DNA of 64,000 nt from NCBI RefSeq assembly GCF_007830635.1, contig NZ_VLLA01000001.1:1-64000 (forward strand). Direction: 5' to 3'. Each line of letters begins with the position of its first letter. The first letter of the stretch is position 1. The notes beneath the pieces are model-generated. The model saw only the letters and a list, made by a program, of their open reading frames with translations, was not told where the DNA came from and ran no database searches. The stretch is from Bradyrhizobium huanghuaihaiense. Lineage in GTDB: Bacteria; Pseudomonadota; Alphaproteobacteria; Rhizobiales; Xanthobacteraceae. Shown here one piece after another: positions 28,045 through 39,072 of the stretch. The translations under genes were made by a program, and so were the position numbers.

Positions 28045-28069
28045 ATCGAGAGTGTAGGCCCAGTGTACC

Positions 28070-30163
28070 CTACGCCGCGCGGATCTTGCCCAGGAAGTCG
28101 CTGACCTGCTGGCCGAGCTGGCGGCTTTGCGTCTCCAGCGTTTCGGAGGCCTGCTTGACGTTCTCCGCGGCGCCGGCCGCGGTGTCGGCGTCGGCCTTGA
28201 CGCCGGTGATGTTGTCCGAGACGTTCTTGGTCCCCTGCGCCGCATATTGTGTGCTGCGAGTGATCTCCTGCGTCGCCGCGCCCTGTTCCTGAACGGCGGC
28301 GGCGATCGCGGTCGCGACCTCGTTGACCTCGCCGATGATGCCGCCGATCGCCTGGATCGCGTTGATGGCATCGCCCGCGACCTTCTGGATGTCGGCGATC
28401 TGCTCGGAGATCTCCTCGGTCGCTTTCGCGGTCTGGCTGGCCAGCGACTTCACCTCGGAGGCGACCACGGCAAAGCCGCGTCCGGCCTCGCCGGCGCGTG
28501 CGGCTTCAATGGTGGCGTTGAGCGCCAGCAGGTTGGTCTGCGCCGCGATGGTGTTGATGAGACCGACGACCTCGCCGATCCGCCCGGCGGATTGCGCCAG
28601 TCCCTGAACGGTGCTGTCGGTCTCGCGGGCCTGGTTGACGGCGCGGCTGGCGATGCCCGCGGCATGCGCGGCCTGCTGGCTGATGTCGTTGATCGAAGCC
28701 GACAGTTCCTCGGCGGCAGCGGCCACGCTGTCGACGCTCATGGAGGCGTCGTTGGAGGCCTTGCCGGCGGTCTCGACGCGCTCGTTGGTCTGGCGCGAGA
28801 CCGCGGAGAGGTCGCCCGAGGTCTTGCGCATCTCGCCGGAGGCCTCGCTCAATTCGCCCAGCGACTTGCGCACCACGCCCTCGAACTCGCCGACATAGGC
28901 CTCCATCGCGCGCTGGCGCGCGGCGGCGCCGGCATTGCGCTCGCGCTCCTGCTCCTCGATCTTCAGCTTGTCGATCGCCTGCTGCTTGAACGTCTCCAGC
29001 GCGCCCGCAAGCGAGCCGATCTCGTCGTGACGGTCGAGATAGCCGCTGTCGATGGTGAGGTCGCCGCCGGCGACCTTGAGCATGGCGTCGCGGATCCGGT
29101 GCAGCGGCGTGATCACGCGGCGGCTGACCGCCAGCATGGCAGCGCCGGTCAGGACGATCGCGGCAACGAGGAGGGCGATGTTGACGATCAGCAGCTGCAC
29201 CGCGGCCGCGCGCTGGGTCGCGGAATGGTCCTTGGCCGCCTCGAGCGCGGCGTCGGCGAGCTTGATCGCGCTTGCCATGCGGCCCACCGAGTAGGGGCTC
29301 CACTGGTTCGCGGTCATCGACGGTTTTTCGCCCTTGGCGACCGCGGCAATGATGCCGTCGCGCGTGGTGGCGTATTGCGGGTCGAAATAGACCGCCTTGG
29401 CGTTCGCCATGGCCGCGGCGAGCGCCGGCGGTAGTTGCATGCCGACCGTGGCGAGCTCGATCGCATTCCAGGCGGTATCGGTGCCGCCGACGAACTTCGT
29501 ATAGGCGAGTTGAAGCTCGGGCGTGATCTTGCCAGTGCCGAGCGCGTTGCCGACGATCAGCGAGGACTCGCCGGCACTCAGGCGCAAGAGCCAGGCCATC
29601 TGCTTGATCATCAGGAACTGGTCGATGATCGCGTCCTGATGATTGACGCTCGCGCCGAGCATCGGCGCCAGCTTTTCGAGGATCGCCATCAGCCCGTCCT
29701 CGGCGTCGGTATATTCCTTGGCGAGTGCTGCGCGGCGCGAAGCCTTGGGCTTGGCGACCTCGGTCCAGAATTCTGCCTGTTTCTCAAGCAGCAGCTTGTT
29801 CAGCCGACTGACGTCAGACACCATCGCCTCGCCCTGCGGCAAGTCGATGGAGGGAAGAATCTCGATGGCGCGCGCCAGCGCGGGCATCAGGATGTCGCGG
29901 ATTCCGCGGATGTATCTTTCAATGTCCTGGTCCAACTGGACATCCGAGGTGAGCTGACGGCTGCTGGTCGAGCGGTCGGCCCGGATGTTCGCCATCGCCT
30001 TGAACACTTCGGCCGAGGCGCCGGAAACCGCAACGATCCGGTTCGCCTGCTGAAGCCGGGTCCATGAACTCCATGCGCTGATCGAGAAGCCGACGACCAC
30101 AATGAGCGCGGTGGAGAGGATCACCGTTTTCAGCAGCGTGGATACGGTCAGGCGGTTGAGCAT
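28070..30163 (-). CDS. Methyl-accepting chemotaxis protein (tandem copy 1)
   Basis: 697 residues from the ATG at 30161-30163 ([12 protein letters not shown]); the frame is open further upstream but homology with the neighbouring paralogue begins here. TM1 is at about 12-32, a periplasmic sensor of about 290 residues follows, TM2 is near 325-347, a HAMP domain follows ([24 protein letters not shown]), then the MCP signalling domain with the hairpin tip [20 protein letters not shown]. The end is [10 protein letters not shown], without a CheR-tethering pentapeptide. Ligand unknown. It is followed by family-A repeats and preceded by a paralogue of the same length. Confidence 0.92.
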   Translation of the reverse strand: MLNRLTVSTLLKTVILSTALIVVVGFSISAWSSWTRLQQANRIVAVSGASAEVFKAMANIRADRSTSSRQLTSDVQLDQDIERYIRGIRDILMPALARAIEILPSIDLPQGEAMVSDVSRLNKLLLEKQAEFWTEVAKPKASRRAALAKEYTDAEDGLMAILEKLAPMLGASVNHQDAIIDQFLMIKQMAWLLRLSAGESSLIVGNALGTGKITPELQLAYTKFVGGTDTAWNAIELATVGMQLPPALAAAMANAKAVYFDPQYATTRDGIIAAVAKGEKPSMTANQWSPYSVGRMASAIKLADAALEAAKDHSATQRAAAVQLLIVNIALLVAAIVLTGAAMLAVSRRVITPLHRIRDAMLKVAGGDLTIDSGYLDRHDEIGSLAGALETFKQQAIDKLKIEEQERERNAGAAARQRAMEAYVGEFEGVVRKSLGELSEASGEMRKTSGDLSAVSRQTNERVETAGKASNDASMSVDSVAAAAEELSASINDISQQAAHAAGIASRAVNQARETDSTVQGLAQSAGRIGEVVGLINTIAAQTNLLALNATIEAARAGEAGRGFAVVASEVKSLASQTAKATEEISEQIADIQKVAGDAINAIQAIGGIIGEVNEVATAIAAAVQEQGAATQEITRSTQYAAQGTKNVSDNITGVKADADTAAGAAENVKQASETLETQSRQLGQQVSDFLGKIRAA

Positions 30164-30405
30164 CGGACACCCCGGTACGCATTTCGAAGTTCGTGGCCCC
30201 GAACGGCAGCCCCCCGACGAACTTCGAAAGACCAAAGGGTTGCACGCGACAGAGGCGCCTGCCGTGCGGCAGGCGCTTGTGGAGCATTTGGCCCGAAAAG
30301 GGTAAAAACTTAGACAGTGCTTCTGCCGTAAAATTACGGGCGCCAACGATGATGAGGAGCCGTTGCGCTGCCGGCATTTGACCGAAGCTAGCGCCTCAAT
30401 CTACG
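30164..30405 (-). promoter_or_regulatory. Leader region of chemoreceptor copy 1
   Basis: 242 bp upstream of the first chemoreceptor. Just before its start codon the sequence ATTTCGAAGTTCGTGG resembles the ATATCGAAGTTCGAGA found at the same place before copy 2, so the duplication included part of the leader. I see no clear core promoter. Confidence 0.35.
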
Positions 30406-30552
30406 CCGTCGTCCCGGCGCAGGCCGGGACCCATAACCACAGGGAGCGGTTTGGCGAAGACTCGTTGTTGGTACTTCTGCCGCTTCAGATTGATAGATCG
30501 CGCGGTATGGGTCCCGGCCCCCGTGCGCAATTGCGCACTAGGCCGGGACGAC
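30406..30552. repeat. Intergenic repeat family A, copy 4
   Basis: CCGTCGTCCCGGCGCAGGCC at the left and AGGCCGGGACGACA at the right, with GGTTTGGCGAAGACTCG and GATAGATCGCGCGGTATGGG inside. The right arm holds an extra inserted hairpin (GTGCGCAATTGCGCAC). It lies between the two tandem chemoreceptor genes. Confidence 0.8.
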
Positions 30553-30577
30553 ACCGGGAGTGTGGCGCGACCTCGCC

Positions 30578-32671
30578 CTACGCCGCGCGGATCTTGCCGA
30601 GGAAGTCGCTGACCTCGTGGCCGAGCTGGCGGCTCTGGCTCTCCAGCATCTCGGAGGCGTGCTTCACATTGTCCGCGGCCGCGGCGGCGGCATCCGCGTC
30701 GGCCTTGACGCCGGTGATGTTGTCCGAGACGTTCTTGGTGCCCTGCGCCGCAAATTGCGTGCTGCGCGTGATTTCCTGGGTCGCCGCCCCCTGCTCCTGC
30801 ACGGCGGCCGCAATCGCGGTGGCAACCTCGTTCACCTCGCCGATGATGCCGCCGATGGTCTGGATCGCGTTGATGGCGTCTCCGGCGACCTTCTGGATGT
30901 CGGCGATCTGCTCCGAAATTTCCTCAGTAGCCTTCGCGGTCTGGCTCGCCAGCGACTTCACTTCGGAGGCGACCACGGCAAAGCCGCGGCCGGCCTCGCC
31001 GGCGCGCGCCGCCTCGATCGTGGCGTTGAGCGCGAGCAGATTGGTCTGCGCTGCGATGGTGTTGATGAGGCCGACGACCTCGCCGATGCGTCCGGCGGAC
31101 TTCGCCAGCCCCTGCACGGTGCCGTCGGTCTCGCGCGCTTGCGTAACGGCGCGGCCGGCGATGCCGGCGGCATGGGCGGCCTGCTGGCTGATGTCGTTGA
31201 TCGAGGCCGAGAGCTCCTCGGCCGCGGCGGCGACGCTGTCGACGCTCATCGAGGCGTCGTTGGAGGCCTTGCCGGCGACCTGGACGCGGTCGTTGGTCTG
31301 GCGCGACACGGCGGACAGATCGCCCGAGGTCTTGCGCATCTCGCCGGAAGCTTCGCTGAGTTCGCCGAGCGTCTTGCGGACCACGCCCTCGAACTCGCCG
31401 ACATAGGTCTCGATCGCGCGCTGGCGCGCGGTGGCGCCGGCATTGCGCTCGCTTTCCTGCGCCTCGATCTTGAGCTTGTCGGTGGCCTGCTGCTTGAAGG
31501 CCTCCAGCGCGCTGGCGAGCGCGCCGATCTCGTCCCTTCGGTCGAGATAGCCGCTGTCGACGGCAAGATCGCCGCCGGCGACCTTGAGCATGGCGTCGCG
31601 GATGGTGTTGAGCGGACGGATCACGCGGCGGCTGACCAGCATGATCGCGCCGACGGCGAGGGCGACGGCGAGCGCGAGCAGCACGAGCTGCACGATCAGC
31701 GCACGCAGCGCAGCACCGCGCTGCTCCAGCGTGTGGTTCTTGGCGGCGTCGAGAGCGGTCTCGGCGACGGCAACCGCGCTCGACAGACGGCCCACCGTGA
31801 CGGGCGTCCACTGGTTCGCGGTCATTTCGGCCTTCTCGCCATTGGCGAGCGTGTTGGCCAGGCGATCGCGAAGGGCCAGATATTGCGGATCGAAATAGGC
31901 GGTCTTGGCAGCAGTCATGGCGGACGACAGGGCCGGCGGCAGCTCCATGCCCGAGGCCGACAATTCCAGCGCCTTCCACATCGCGGCTGTTCCGCCGACG
32001 AATTGGGTGTAGGCGAGGCGCGCCTCCGGCGCGATGCGGCCGCTGTTGAGTCCGAGGGAGATGATCAGCGACGCTTCACCCGCGGTGTTGCGGAGCAGCC
32101 AGGCATTCTGCTTGATCGACAGCAGCTGATCGATCGCCGCGTCCTGGTGATTGACGGTCGCGGCCAAGGCGTTCGAGAGCTTGTCGAGCGTGTCGAGCAG
32201 GCCCTGCGTCGTCTCCATATAGTCCTTCGGCAGGCCGGCGCGGCGCTGGTCCTTGGGCTTGACGACCTCCTCCCAGAACTGCTTCTGCTGCTCGCTCGCC
32301 GATTTGTAGAGGCGCGCCAGCTCCGGCACCAGCGTGCCGGACTGCGGAAACTCCATCGTCGGCAGCAGCTCCAGCGCATGTGCCATTGCCGGCATCTCGG
32401 CGTCCCGGATCGCGCGCAGATATTTCTCGATCTCCGCATCCATCGGTTCGGTCGCGTTGAGGAGCCGGTTGGTGGTCGAACGGTCGGTGCGCAGATTGTG
32501 CATCGCCTTGAACAGGTCGGCGGACGCGTCGGCGATCTGCGAGATGCGGTTGGCGGTCTTCAACCGGTCCCAGGAGGCATAGGCCGTGAGCGAGAGCACG
32601 ACGACCACGCAGACCGACGTGATCGCGATCACTGCCTTGAGCAGCGCGGATACGGTCAGACGATTCAGCAT
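30578..32671 (-). CDS. Methyl-accepting chemotaxis protein (tandem copy 2)
   Basis: 697 residues, exactly the length of copy 1, starting [14 protein letters not shown] at 32669-32671. The layout is TM1, periplasmic domain, TM2, HAMP ([20 protein letters not shown]) and MCP domain. The cytoplasmic halves of the two proteins are nearly identical over about 250 residues, whereas the periplasmic domains differ at many positions, indicating duplication followed by divergence of the sensor. The end is again [10 protein letters not shown]. Ligand unknown. Confidence 0.92.
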   Translation of the reverse strand: MLNRLTVSALLKAVIAITSVCVVVVLSLTAYASWDRLKTANRISQIADASADLFKAMHNLRTDRSTTNRLLNATEPMDAEIEKYLRAIRDAEMPAMAHALELLPTMEFPQSGTLVPELARLYKSASEQQKQFWEEVVKPKDQRRAGLPKDYMETTQGLLDTLDKLSNALAATVNHQDAAIDQLLSIKQNAWLLRNTAGEASLIISLGLNSGRIAPEARLAYTQFVGGTAAMWKALELSASGMELPPALSSAMTAAKTAYFDPQYLALRDRLANTLANGEKAEMTANQWTPVTVGRLSSAVAVAETALDAAKNHTLEQRGAALRALIVQLVLLALAVALAVGAIMLVSRRVIRPLNTIRDAMLKVAGGDLAVDSGYLDRRDEIGALASALEAFKQQATDKLKIEAQESERNAGATARQRAIETYVGEFEGVVRKTLGELSEASGEMRKTSGDLSAVSRQTNDRVQVAGKASNDASMSVDSVAAAAEELSASINDISQQAAHAAGIAGRAVTQARETDGTVQGLAKSAGRIGEVVGLINTIAAQTNLLALNATIEAARAGEAGRGFAVVASEVKSLASQTAKATEEISEQIADIQKVAGDAINAIQTIGGIIGEVNEVATAIAAAVQEQGAATQEITRSTQFAAQGTKNVSDNITGVKADADAAAAAADNVKHASEMLESQSRQLGHEVSDFLGKIRAA

Positions 32672-32944
32672 CGAGGTCCCCCAATTCCCATATCGAAGTT
32701 CGAGACGGCGCCCCGGCAACATCGAAAACAAAGGGGCCCGTTAGGATCGGCAATCACATGCCGTTGGCGCCGCAAGGCCAGACGGTTTCCGCATGTGAAA
32801 GGAAAAGGGTAAAGTTTTAGGCAGCCAGCCGGCTGGTAGAAATACGCATTTACTAGAAGTTGCAATGGGTTGCCTGGATGGAACCGGCGCGCGAGATGGG
32901 CGTTAGGATACCGTTAGCAATTTGCCAGAAGGGGGGTCCCTGCA

Positions 32945-33100
32945 ATGCTGATCGGCGTCCTCGTCACTTTCCTCGTCGTCATCCTCGTACTCTATCTCAT
33001 CAACATGCTGCCGATGGATGGCCGTGCCAAGCAGATCGCGCGCGTCATCGTCATCATCATCGGCATCGTGTCATTGTTGAAATATCTCGCGGTGTTCTAG
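32945..33100 (+). CDS. Small membrane protein, Thivi_2564-like, 51 aa
   Basis: MLIGVLVTFLVVILVLYLIN, a short MLPMDGRAKQIARV turn, then a second hydrophobic stretch (VIVIIIGIVSLLKYLAVF): a two-helix hairpin of 51 residues. AAGGGGGG lies 8-10 bases before the ATG at 32945, a strong ribosome site that supports expression. It resembles the Thivi_2564-type small membrane proteins with a central PMD motif. Function unknown. Confidence 0.75.
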   Translation: MLIGVLVTFLVVILVLYLINMLPMDGRAKQIARVIVIIIGIVSLLKYLAVF

Positions 33101-33110
33101 CGACAGTATC

Positions 33111-33186
33111 GTAGCCCGGATGAGCGCAGCGATATCCGGGGAGCCGCAACAAAGGTCCCGGATGTCGCATCGCTCATCCGGGCCAC
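33111..33186. repeat. Intergenic repeat family B, copy 1
   Basis: GTAGCCCGGATGAGCGCAGC at the left, with CGCTCATCCGGGCCAC as its inverted partner at the right and CCCGGATGTCGC in the middle. Related elements occur at 33537, 56785 and 58510. It follows the small membrane protein gene by 10 bp. Confidence 0.75.
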
Positions 33187-33198
33187 GGATCACCACAC

Positions 33199-33227
33199 AA
33201 GAAGCCCCGGCCTGAGCCGGGGCTTCG
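33199..33227. terminator. Bidirectional terminator between small membrane gene and csbD
   Basis: GAAGCCCCGGC-CTGA-GCCGGGGCTTC (33201-33225), an 11-pair stem flanked by A-rich and T-containing sequence. It lies between convergent genes ending at 33100 and 33239. Confidence 0.75.
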
Positions 33228-33238
33228 TTCATGCTGTG

Positions 33239-33439
33239 CTAGTGCAGCGACTTCAGCCAGTCGTCGACGTCCTGACGAACCTGGTCCTTGGCCTTGCCGT
33301 AGCGTTCCTGGATCCGGCCTTCGAGCTGCTCGCGGCGGCCCTCGATCAATTGAAGATCGTCGTCAGTGAGCTTGCCCCATTTCTCCTTGGCCGATCCCTT
33401 GAACTGCTTCCAGTTTCCTTCGATCCGATTCCAGTCCAT
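33239..33439 (-). CDS. CsbD family stress protein
   Basis: 66 residues: MDWNRIEGNWKQFKGSAKEK, then WGKLTDDDLQLIEGRREQLE and a helical end. This is the classic CsbD fold of small stress-induced proteins of unknown mechanism. The ATG at 33437-33439 was chosen because GGGAG is 6 bases upstream; an ATG two codons earlier abuts the ribosome site. Such genes are typically under general stress control (EcfG in Bradyrhizobium), but I see no clear promoter. Confidence 0.9.
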   Translation of the reverse strand: MDWNRIEGNWKQFKGSAKEKWGKLTDDDLQLIEGRREQLEGRIQERYGKAKDQVRQDVDDWLKSLH

Positions 33440-33536
33440 GACCATCTCCCATGGGTTGATGGCCGGACAACGCGAGGCGCGCGCAGCCGTTCCGTGGCGT
33501 GTCGCGACGTTTCGTCTGCCACAAGCGATGGCCTTG

Positions 33537-33616
33537 CAGCCCGGATGAGCGAAGCGATCCGGGGTCTTGCCCCAAGCTCCGCCGGTCCCGGATGTCGCTT
33601 CGCTCATCCGGGCTAC
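33537..33616. repeat. Intergenic repeat family B, copy 2
   Basis: CAGCCCGGATGAGCGAAGCG at the left and CGCTTCGCTCATCCGGGCTA at the right are nearly perfect inverted arms. It lies between csbD (start 33439) and the terminator of glcB, about 100 bp upstream of csbD. Confidence 0.75.
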
Positions 33617-33626
33617 GCGTGCCCAA

Positions 33627-33658
33627 CAAAAAAAGCCCCGGCTGTTGCCGGGGCTTTT
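33627..33658 (-). terminator. Rho-independent terminator of glcB
   Basis: Read on the minus strand: AAAAGCCCCGGC-AACA-GCCGGGGC followed by seven T. An almost ideal intrinsic terminator placed 35 bp after the malate synthase stop codon. Confidence 0.9.
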
Positions 33659-33692
33659 GGCGTTCAAAAGATCAGTTCAGCCGAGCGCCTTG

Positions 33693-35858
33693 TTATCCAA
33701 GAGCCTTGGCCTCGCGGCGGCGCGCGGTGAGGATGTATTCGGTATAACCGTTCGGCTGCTCGCGTCCCCTGAAGATCAGGTCGCAGGCGGCCTTGAAGGC
33801 AACGCCGTCGAAGGCAGGCGCCATCGGCTTGTAGATGGGATCGCCGGCGTTCTGCTTGTCGACGACGACGGCCATGCGCTTGAGCGATTCCATCACCTGC
33901 GCCTCGGTGATCACGCCCTGGTGCAGCCAGTTGGCGAGATGCTGGCTGGAGATGCGCAGCGTCGCGCGGTCTTCCATCAGGCCGACGTCGTGAATGTCGG
34001 GCACCTTGGAGCAGCCGACGCCCTGGTCGATCCAGCGCACGACATAGCCGAGGATGCCCTGGCAGTTGTTGTCGATCTCCTGCTTGACGTCGTCGGGCGC
34101 CCAGTTCGACTTCGAAACCGGAATGGTGAGGATGTCGGAGAGCTTTGCACGCGGCCCGCCCTTGGTCAGCTCCTGCTGGCGCGCGATCACGTTGACCTGG
34201 TGGTAGTGCAGCGCGTGCAGCGTCGCCGCGGTCGGCGAGGGCACCCAGGCGGTGGTGGCGCCGGCCTGCGGGTGGGCGAGCTTCTGCGCCAGCATGTCCG
34301 CCATCTTGTCGGGCGCGGCCCACATGCCCTTGCCGATCTGGGCATGGCCGGGCAGGCCACAGGTCAGGCCCATGTCGACGTTCCAGTCCTCATACGCCTT
34401 GATCCAGGCCTGCGCCTTCATCTCGTTCTTGCGGATCATCGGGCCCGCTTCCATCGAGGTGTGGATCTCGTCGCCAGTGCGGTCGAGGAAGCCGGTGTTG
34501 ATGAACATGATGCGCTTGGAGGCGCGCTGGATGCAGGCCTTGAGGTTGACGGTGGTGCGCCGCTCCTCGTCCATGATGCCGACCTTGAGCGTGTTCTCCG
34601 GCAGCGAGAGCATTTTCTCGACGCGGTCGAAGATCTCGCAGGTGAGCGAGACTTCGTCGGGGCCGTGCATCTTCGGCTTGACGATATAGGCCGATCCCGT
34701 GCGGCTGTTCTTGACCTTGGAGTTACCCTTGAGGTCGTGGATGGCGAGCAGTCCGGAGACGGCGGCGTCGAGCAGGCCTTCCGGAACCTCTTCGCCCTTC
34801 TCGTCCAGCACCGCGTCGGTGAACATGTGGTGACCGCAATTGCGCATCAAGAGCAGGCTGCGGCCGTGCAGCTTGAGCTCGCCCTTGCCGTCAGGCGTCT
34901 TGTAGACGCGGTCGGCGTTGAGCGAACGCGTCAGCGTCTTGCCGCCCTTCTCGAAATCGGCTGACAGTGTGCCGTTCATCAGGCCGAGCGTGTTGCGATA
35001 GACGAGAACTTTGTCTTCGGCATCGACCGCGGCGACCGAGTCTTCCATGTCCAGAATGGTGGAGACCGCGGCTTCCATGATCATGTCGGCGACGCCGGCC
35101 GGATCGTCCTTGCCGATCGTGCTGCTGCGGTCGATCTTCACCTCGACATGCAGGCCGTTGTTGACGAGCAGCACCGCGGAAGGTGCGGCCGCATCGCCCT
35201 GGAAGCCGGCGAACTGCGCGGCGTTCTTCAGCGCGGTCGCGTTGCCGCTCTTCAGCTTCACCGCGAGCTGGCCCGCGACGACGCTATAGGCGGTGACGTC
35301 GGTGTGGCTGCCGGTTGCGAGCGGCGCGGCCGCATCGAGGAACGCCTTGGCCTTGGCGATCACCTTGTCGCCGCGCGCCTTGTTATAGCCCTTGCCGCCC
35401 TCGGACGGGTCGTGCGGGATCGCGTCGGTGCCGTAGAAGGCGTCGTAGAGCGAGCCCCAGCGCGCGTTCGCCGCGTTCAGCGCGTAGCGCGCGTTGGTGA
35501 GCGGCACGACGAGCTGCGGGCCGCAGATCTTGCCGATCTCCTCGTCGACATTGGCGGTCTCGACCTTCTGCGTCGCCGGCTCCGGGACGAGATAGCCGAT
35601 CTCCTTCAGGAAGGCGGTGTAGGCCTCGAGGTCGAACGCCTTGCCCTTATTGGCGCGGTGCCAGTCGTCGATCTTGACCTGCAGCGTGTCACGCACCGCC
35701 AGCAGCGCGCGGTTCTTCGGTCCGAGGTCCTTGATGATGGCGGCAACCCCGGCCCAGAACGCATCCGGCGCGATCCCCGTTTTCGGGGCCGCTTCCTTGG
35801 CGATGAAGTCAAACAGGACGGGAGCGATCTTCAATCCGTGGGCGTCGACGCGTTTCAT
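33693..35858 (-). CDS. glcB: Malate synthase G
   Basis: 721 residues, the normal length of the monomeric G isoform, starting [20 protein letters not shown]. Conserved stretches include [22 protein letters not shown] (in parts), [37 protein letters not shown] and [15 protein letters not shown]. It condenses glyoxylate and acetyl-CoA to malate in the glyoxylate cycle and glycolate metabolism. The open frame continues far upstream of 35858, but that part covers a non-coding repeat. No isocitrate lyase gene is in the window. A strong terminator follows. Confidence 0.96.
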   Translation of the reverse strand: MKRVDAHGLKIAPVLFDFIAKEAAPKTGIAPDAFWAGVAAIIKDLGPKNRALLAVRDTLQVKIDDWHRANKGKAFDLEAYTAFLKEIGYLVPEPATQKVETANVDEEIGKICGPQLVVPLTNARYALNAANARWGSLYDAFYGTDAIPHDPSEGGKGYNKARGDKVIAKAKAFLDAAAPLATGSHTDVTAYSVVAGQLAVKLKSGNATALKNAAQFAGFQGDAAAPSAVLLVNNGLHVEVKIDRSSTIGKDDPAGVADMIMEAAVSTILDMEDSVAAVDAEDKVLVYRNTLGLMNGTLSADFEKGGKTLTRSLNADRVYKTPDGKGELKLHGRSLLLMRNCGHHMFTDAVLDEKGEEVPEGLLDAAVSGLLAIHDLKGNSKVKNSRTGSAYIVKPKMHGPDEVSLTCEIFDRVEKMLSLPENTLKVGIMDEERRTTVNLKACIQRASKRIMFINTGFLDRTGDEIHTSMEAGPMIRKNEMKAQAWIKAYEDWNVDMGLTCGLPGHAQIGKGMWAAPDKMADMLAQKLAHPQAGATTAWVPSPTAATLHALHYHQVNVIARQQELTKGGPRAKLSDILTIPVSKSNWAPDDVKQEIDNNCQGILGYVVRWIDQGVGCSKVPDIHDVGLMEDRATLRISSQHLANWLHQGVITEAQVMESLKRMAVVVDKQNAGDPIYKPMAPAFDGVAFKAACDLIFRGREQPNGYTEYILTARRREAKALG

Positions 35859-36060
35859 GATGGGCTTTCTTGTTGGAAATGGCTGTTTTTGGCTGCTTTT
35901 GACCCGACAGCAGCAAAATGCGCCCACGAGGGGCGGCTTTCGGGACCTATTAGCCCCAAAATCGGGGCGCTGAGAAGACCCCCGGGGGTTTGTCAAAATG
36001 TCAAGGTGAGGTGGGGGACTGGGTCGGATCGCGTGGACGCGAAGGCGACGGTCTCTCCCC

Positions 36061-36193
36061 GACGTCGTCCTGGCGAAAGCCAGGACCCATTCTCCCAGGG
36101 AGGAGTTTGGCGAAGACTCGTCGTTCGGGGACTGGCCCCCGGCTACTATCGATAGATCACGCGGTATGGGTCCTGGCTTTCGCCATGACGACA
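36061..36193. repeat. Intergenic repeat family A, copy 5
   Basis: GACGTCGTCCTGGCGAAAGC at the left and GGCTTTCGCCATGACGACA at the right, with GAGTTTGGCGAAGACTCG and GATAGATCACGCGGTATGGG inside, as in copies 4 and 6. It fills much of the gap between the cysNC stop (36239) and the glcB start (35858); the remaining 200 bp before glcB, which must contain its promoter, is AT-richer but has no motif I recognise. Confidence 0.8.
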
Positions 36194-36238
36194 CCGTTGA
36201 TGTGGCGCGGAGTGTGCCCCTTAAGCGGAGCACGTGCC

Positions 36239-38155
36239 TCAAATATTCGCGGCGAGGTCCACGAGCTCGTCGAACAGTACGCCCGATGTCTTGAGCATCT
36301 GCTCGATCTCGTCGGCCGCCTCGGCCACCGTCCGCTGCGACGTGTCGATCACGAGCTCGGCCGCCTGCGGCGCCTCGTAGTCGTTGCCGATGCCTGTGAA
36401 AGAGGCAAGCGCGCCGGCGCGCGCCTTCTTGTAGTGGCCCTTGGGGTCGCGCTCCTCGCAGACGCCGGCCGGCGTTGCGACATGGATCTCGCGGAACGCG
36501 GTATCGGCGATGCGGCGTGCGGCAGCGCGGTCCTCGCGCGCCGGCGAGACGGCGGCGACGATCGCGATGTGGCCGTTGCGGGCGAGATGCGTCGCGACCT
36601 CGGCGAGGCGGCGGATGTTCTCGCTGCGATCGGTGGCCGAGAAGCCGAGATCGCCGTTGAGGCCGGCGCGCAGCGTGTCGCCGTCGAGCAGGATCGGCGA
36701 GCCGCCATTGCTGAAGAGACGCCGCTCCAGCGCCTTCGCCAGCGTCGACTTGCCGGAGGCCGGCAGACCGGTGAGCCAGACCACGGCGCCGTTGTGACGA
36801 TAGCGCGCCGAGCGCTCGTCGGGACGAAGCGCCGATTCCACCGGCACGATATCGACGGGCACGGCGCGCTGGCCGGCATCGACCGACAGCACGAGGCCGC
36901 CGCCGGCGATACGGCCGGAGACCTCGATCACCAGACGCCCGGTCCGCGGATTCTCGGTGTAGGGATCGGTGGCAATCGGATTCGAAAGAGAAATGTCGAT
37001 CTCGCCGACATGGTTGCGGCCGATCGCCTTGTTCTCGCTGCTCGAGAGCTCGCCGGGATCGACCGCCTTCTCGATGGCGACGACGGTGGCGCGGCTTTCC
37101 TTCGGCCCGCAGCGCACCAGCAGCTGGTCACCCTTGGCGAGCGGCTTGTCGTGCAGCCAGAAGATGCGTGCGCGCAGCCGCCGCGTCTCGCGCGGCGCGG
37201 TGCCGGCATGCGCGACGATGTCGCCGCGCTCGATGAACAGCTCGCGGTCGAGCGTGATGCCGACCGAGCGGCCGGCTCCTTGCCGTCCCGCGACCGGCGT
37301 CACCGGCCAGCTCTCGACCGTCTTGATCTTCGCGATCTTGCCGGCCGGCATGATCACGATCTCGTCGCCGGCAATGAGGCTACCGGATTCGATGCGGCCT
37401 GCCACGATGCGGCGGTCGTCGAACTTGTAGATCGCCTGCACCGGCAGGCGCAGCGCCAGCGCTTCGAGCGGCCGCGCCGGCTCGAGCCTGTCGAGCGCCT
37501 CGACCACGGTCGGCCCCTTGTACCAGCCGATGCGGTCGGTGCGCTGGGCAACGCCGTCGCCATCGCGCGCGGAGATCGGGATCACGGCGGTCGGCGTCAC
37601 GCCGAGACCGTTGAGATGCGCGGAAATCTCGTCGCTGATGTCCTTGAAACGATCGGCCGAGAAATCGACGCGGTCCATCTTGTTGACGACGACGGCGACC
37701 TGCTTCACGCCGAGCAGATGCAGGAGATAACCGTGCCGCCTGGTCTGGTCGCGCACGCCTTCGAGCGCGTCGATGATCAGCACCGCGCCGTCGGCCTGCG
37801 AGGCGCCGGTGATCATGTTGCGCAGGAATTCGGCATGGCCGGGCGCGTCGATCAAGACGATGTCGCGCGAATTGGTGCGGAAGCGGATCTGCGTGGTGTC
37901 GATGGTGATGCCCTGGTCGCGCTCGGTCTGTAGTGCATCGAGCAGGAACGACCATTCGAACGGCATGCCGCGCCGTGCGCTGACGGCTTTGAGCATTTCG
38001 AGCTTGCCGTCGGGCAGGCTGCCGGTCTCGTGCAGGAGGCGGCCGACCAGCGTCGACTTGCCGTGGTCGACATGGCCGACGATGACGATGCGCACTTGCG
38101 GACGCGTGGTGCCGTTCGGGGTCGCAGGCGAAGCGGGAGTGACGATCATGTTCAT
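36239..38155 (-). CDS. cysNC: Bifunctional sulfate adenylyltransferase subunit 1 / adenylylsulfate kinase (CysNC)
   Basis: 638 residues. The N-terminal GTPase of ATP sulfurylase has GHVDHGKST (27-35), DAPGHAEF and NKMDRVDF. After beta-barrel domains the APS kinase starts at about 440, with its own P-loop GLPASGKST near 462-470, [16 protein letters not shown] and the end ...LVDLAANI. With CysD it makes APS from sulfate and ATP and then PAPS. The start at 38155 is the first of two near ATGs. This organisation is the NodQ/CysNC type of rhizobia; the chromosomal sulfate context argues for cysNC rather than nodQ. Confidence 0.95.
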   Translation of the reverse strand: MNMIVTPASPATPNGTTRPQVRIVIVGHVDHGKSTLVGRLLHETGSLPDGKLEMLKAVSARRGMPFEWSFLLDALQTERDQGITIDTTQIRFRTNSRDIVLIDAPGHAEFLRNMITGASQADGAVLIIDALEGVRDQTRRHGYLLHLLGVKQVAVVVNKMDRVDFSADRFKDISDEISAHLNGLGVTPTAVIPISARDGDGVAQRTDRIGWYKGPTVVEALDRLEPARPLEALALRLPVQAIYKFDDRRIVAGRIESGSLIAGDEIVIMPAGKIAKIKTVESWPVTPVAGRQGAGRSVGITLDRELFIERGDIVAHAGTAPRETRRLRARIFWLHDKPLAKGDQLLVRCGPKESRATVVAIEKAVDPGELSSSENKAIGRNHVGEIDISLSNPIATDPYTENPRTGRLVIEVSGRIAGGGLVLSVDAGQRAVPVDIVPVESALRPDERSARYRHNGAVVWLTGLPASGKSTLAKALERRLFSNGGSPILLDGDTLRAGLNGDLGFSATDRSENIRRLAEVATHLARNGHIAIVAAVSPAREDRAAARRIADTAFREIHVATPAGVCEERDPKGHYKKARAGALASFTGIGNDYEAPQAAELVIDTSQRTVAEAADEIEQMLKTSGVLFDELVDLAANI

Positions 38156-38175
38156 AGCCGCAAAGCGTCCTAAGG

Positions 38176-39072
38176 TCAGAGATAGCCGGCGACGCGAAGG
38201 CGCTCGAAGGCGTCCTCGGTCTCGTGGTCGAGCGCGCGTCCGGCACGCTCCGGCACCTTGGTCTGCTCGAGCTCGACCAGGATCTCGTCGATGGTCGATG
38301 CCGTCGAATTCACGGGGTTGGTGATGTCCTGATCGCCCAGCGAGCGATAGCGCTTGCCGTTCTGCGACAGATAAAGCGGGATGATCGGAATGTTCTCGCG
38401 CTTGGTGTAGGCCCAGATGTCGGCCTCGGTCCAATGCAGGATCGGGTGGATGCGCAAATGCGCGCCCTGCGGCGGCGAGGCGTTGAAGTGGTCCCAGAAC
38501 TCCGGCGGCTGATCGCGCACGTCCCAATTGCCTTCGAGGCCGCGCGGCGAGAACACGCGCTCCTTGGCGCGGGTCGCTTCCTCGTCGCGGCGGATGCCGG
38601 CGATCAGGCCGTCGAAGCCGTACTTCGCGAGCGCCATCTTGAGGCCCTCGGTCTTGCGCGCGGCGGAACGGGCGGCGGGGGGAAGCGTCGGGTCGACGGC
38701 ATCGATGGGCGGGCAGGGCTCGACGCGCAGATCGAGATCCCATTCCTTCCCGTAATGATCGCGGAAGCGATACATCTCCGGAAACTTCTTGCCGGTGTCG
38801 ACATGGAGCGCCGGGAACGGCATGCGGCCGAAGAACGCTTTCCGCGCCAGCCAGATCATGACGTTGGAGTCCTTGCCGAGCGACCACAGCAGGGCGATCT
38901 TCTTCAGGCGGGCGAAGGCCTCGCGAAAGATGTAGATGCTCTGCGCCTCGAGCTGGTCGAGATGGTCCATGCTGGGCGCAACGTCAGCAGAAAATTCTTG
39001 CGAGCCTGAGCGGCTGGCGGAGGCCGGGCTGCTCACTCCGACAGCTGCGGAATCGTCCTTGAGAAGATGCAT
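38176..39072 (-). CDS. cysD: Sulfate adenylyltransferase subunit 2 (CysD)
   Basis: 298 residues from the ATG at 39070-39072. The ATP-pyrophosphatase loop SLGKDS is at 64-69 (within LLWSLGKDSNVMIWLARKAF), and RLRVAGYL-type and TNPVNSTASTIDEIL sequences are typical of CysD. Many homologues begin at the internal MDHLDQLEAQSIYIF (ATG at 38970), so the first 34 Ser/Ala-rich residues may not belong. It forms ATP sulfurylase with CysNC, which starts 20 bp downstream. Confidence 0.94.
   Translation of the reverse strand: MHLLKDDSAAVGVSSPASASRSGSQEFSADVAPSMDHLDQLEAQSIYIFREAFARLKKIALLWSLGKDSNVMIWLARKAFFGRMPFPALHVDTGKKFPEMYRFRDHYGKEWDLDLRVEPCPPIDAVDPTLPPAARSAARKTEGLKMALAKYGFDGLIAGIRRDEEATRAKERVFSPRGLEGNWDVRDQPPEFWDHFNASPPQGAHLRIHPILHWTEADIWAYTKRENIPIIPLYLSQNGKRYRSLGDQDITNPVNSTASTIDEILVELEQTKVPERAGRALDHETEDAFERLRVAGYL

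Noticed and set aside
27743..28069. Possible CRISPR-like array after the DUF2865 gene
   Set aside because: The repeated pieces are two adjacent palindromic elements of one family, not regularly spaced direct repeats with unique spacers, and no cas gene is present.
33693..36242. 849-codon reading of malate synthase starting at 36242
   Set aside because: The N-terminal 128 codons run through the family-A repeat and non-coding DNA; malate synthase G homology starts at MKRVDAHG (35858).
36239..38887. 882-codon minus-strand frame covering cysNC and most of cysD
   Set aside because: Only the part from 38155 down is CysNC. The first 240 codons are an out-of-frame reading of cysD, not an N-terminal fusion.
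36239..39072. Interpretation of cysD-cysNC as nodulation genes nodP-nodQ
   Set aside because: They face the cysG-cysI-cysH operon and a sulfate transporter, and no nod box or other nodulation gene is visible, so a housekeeping sulfate role is more likely.
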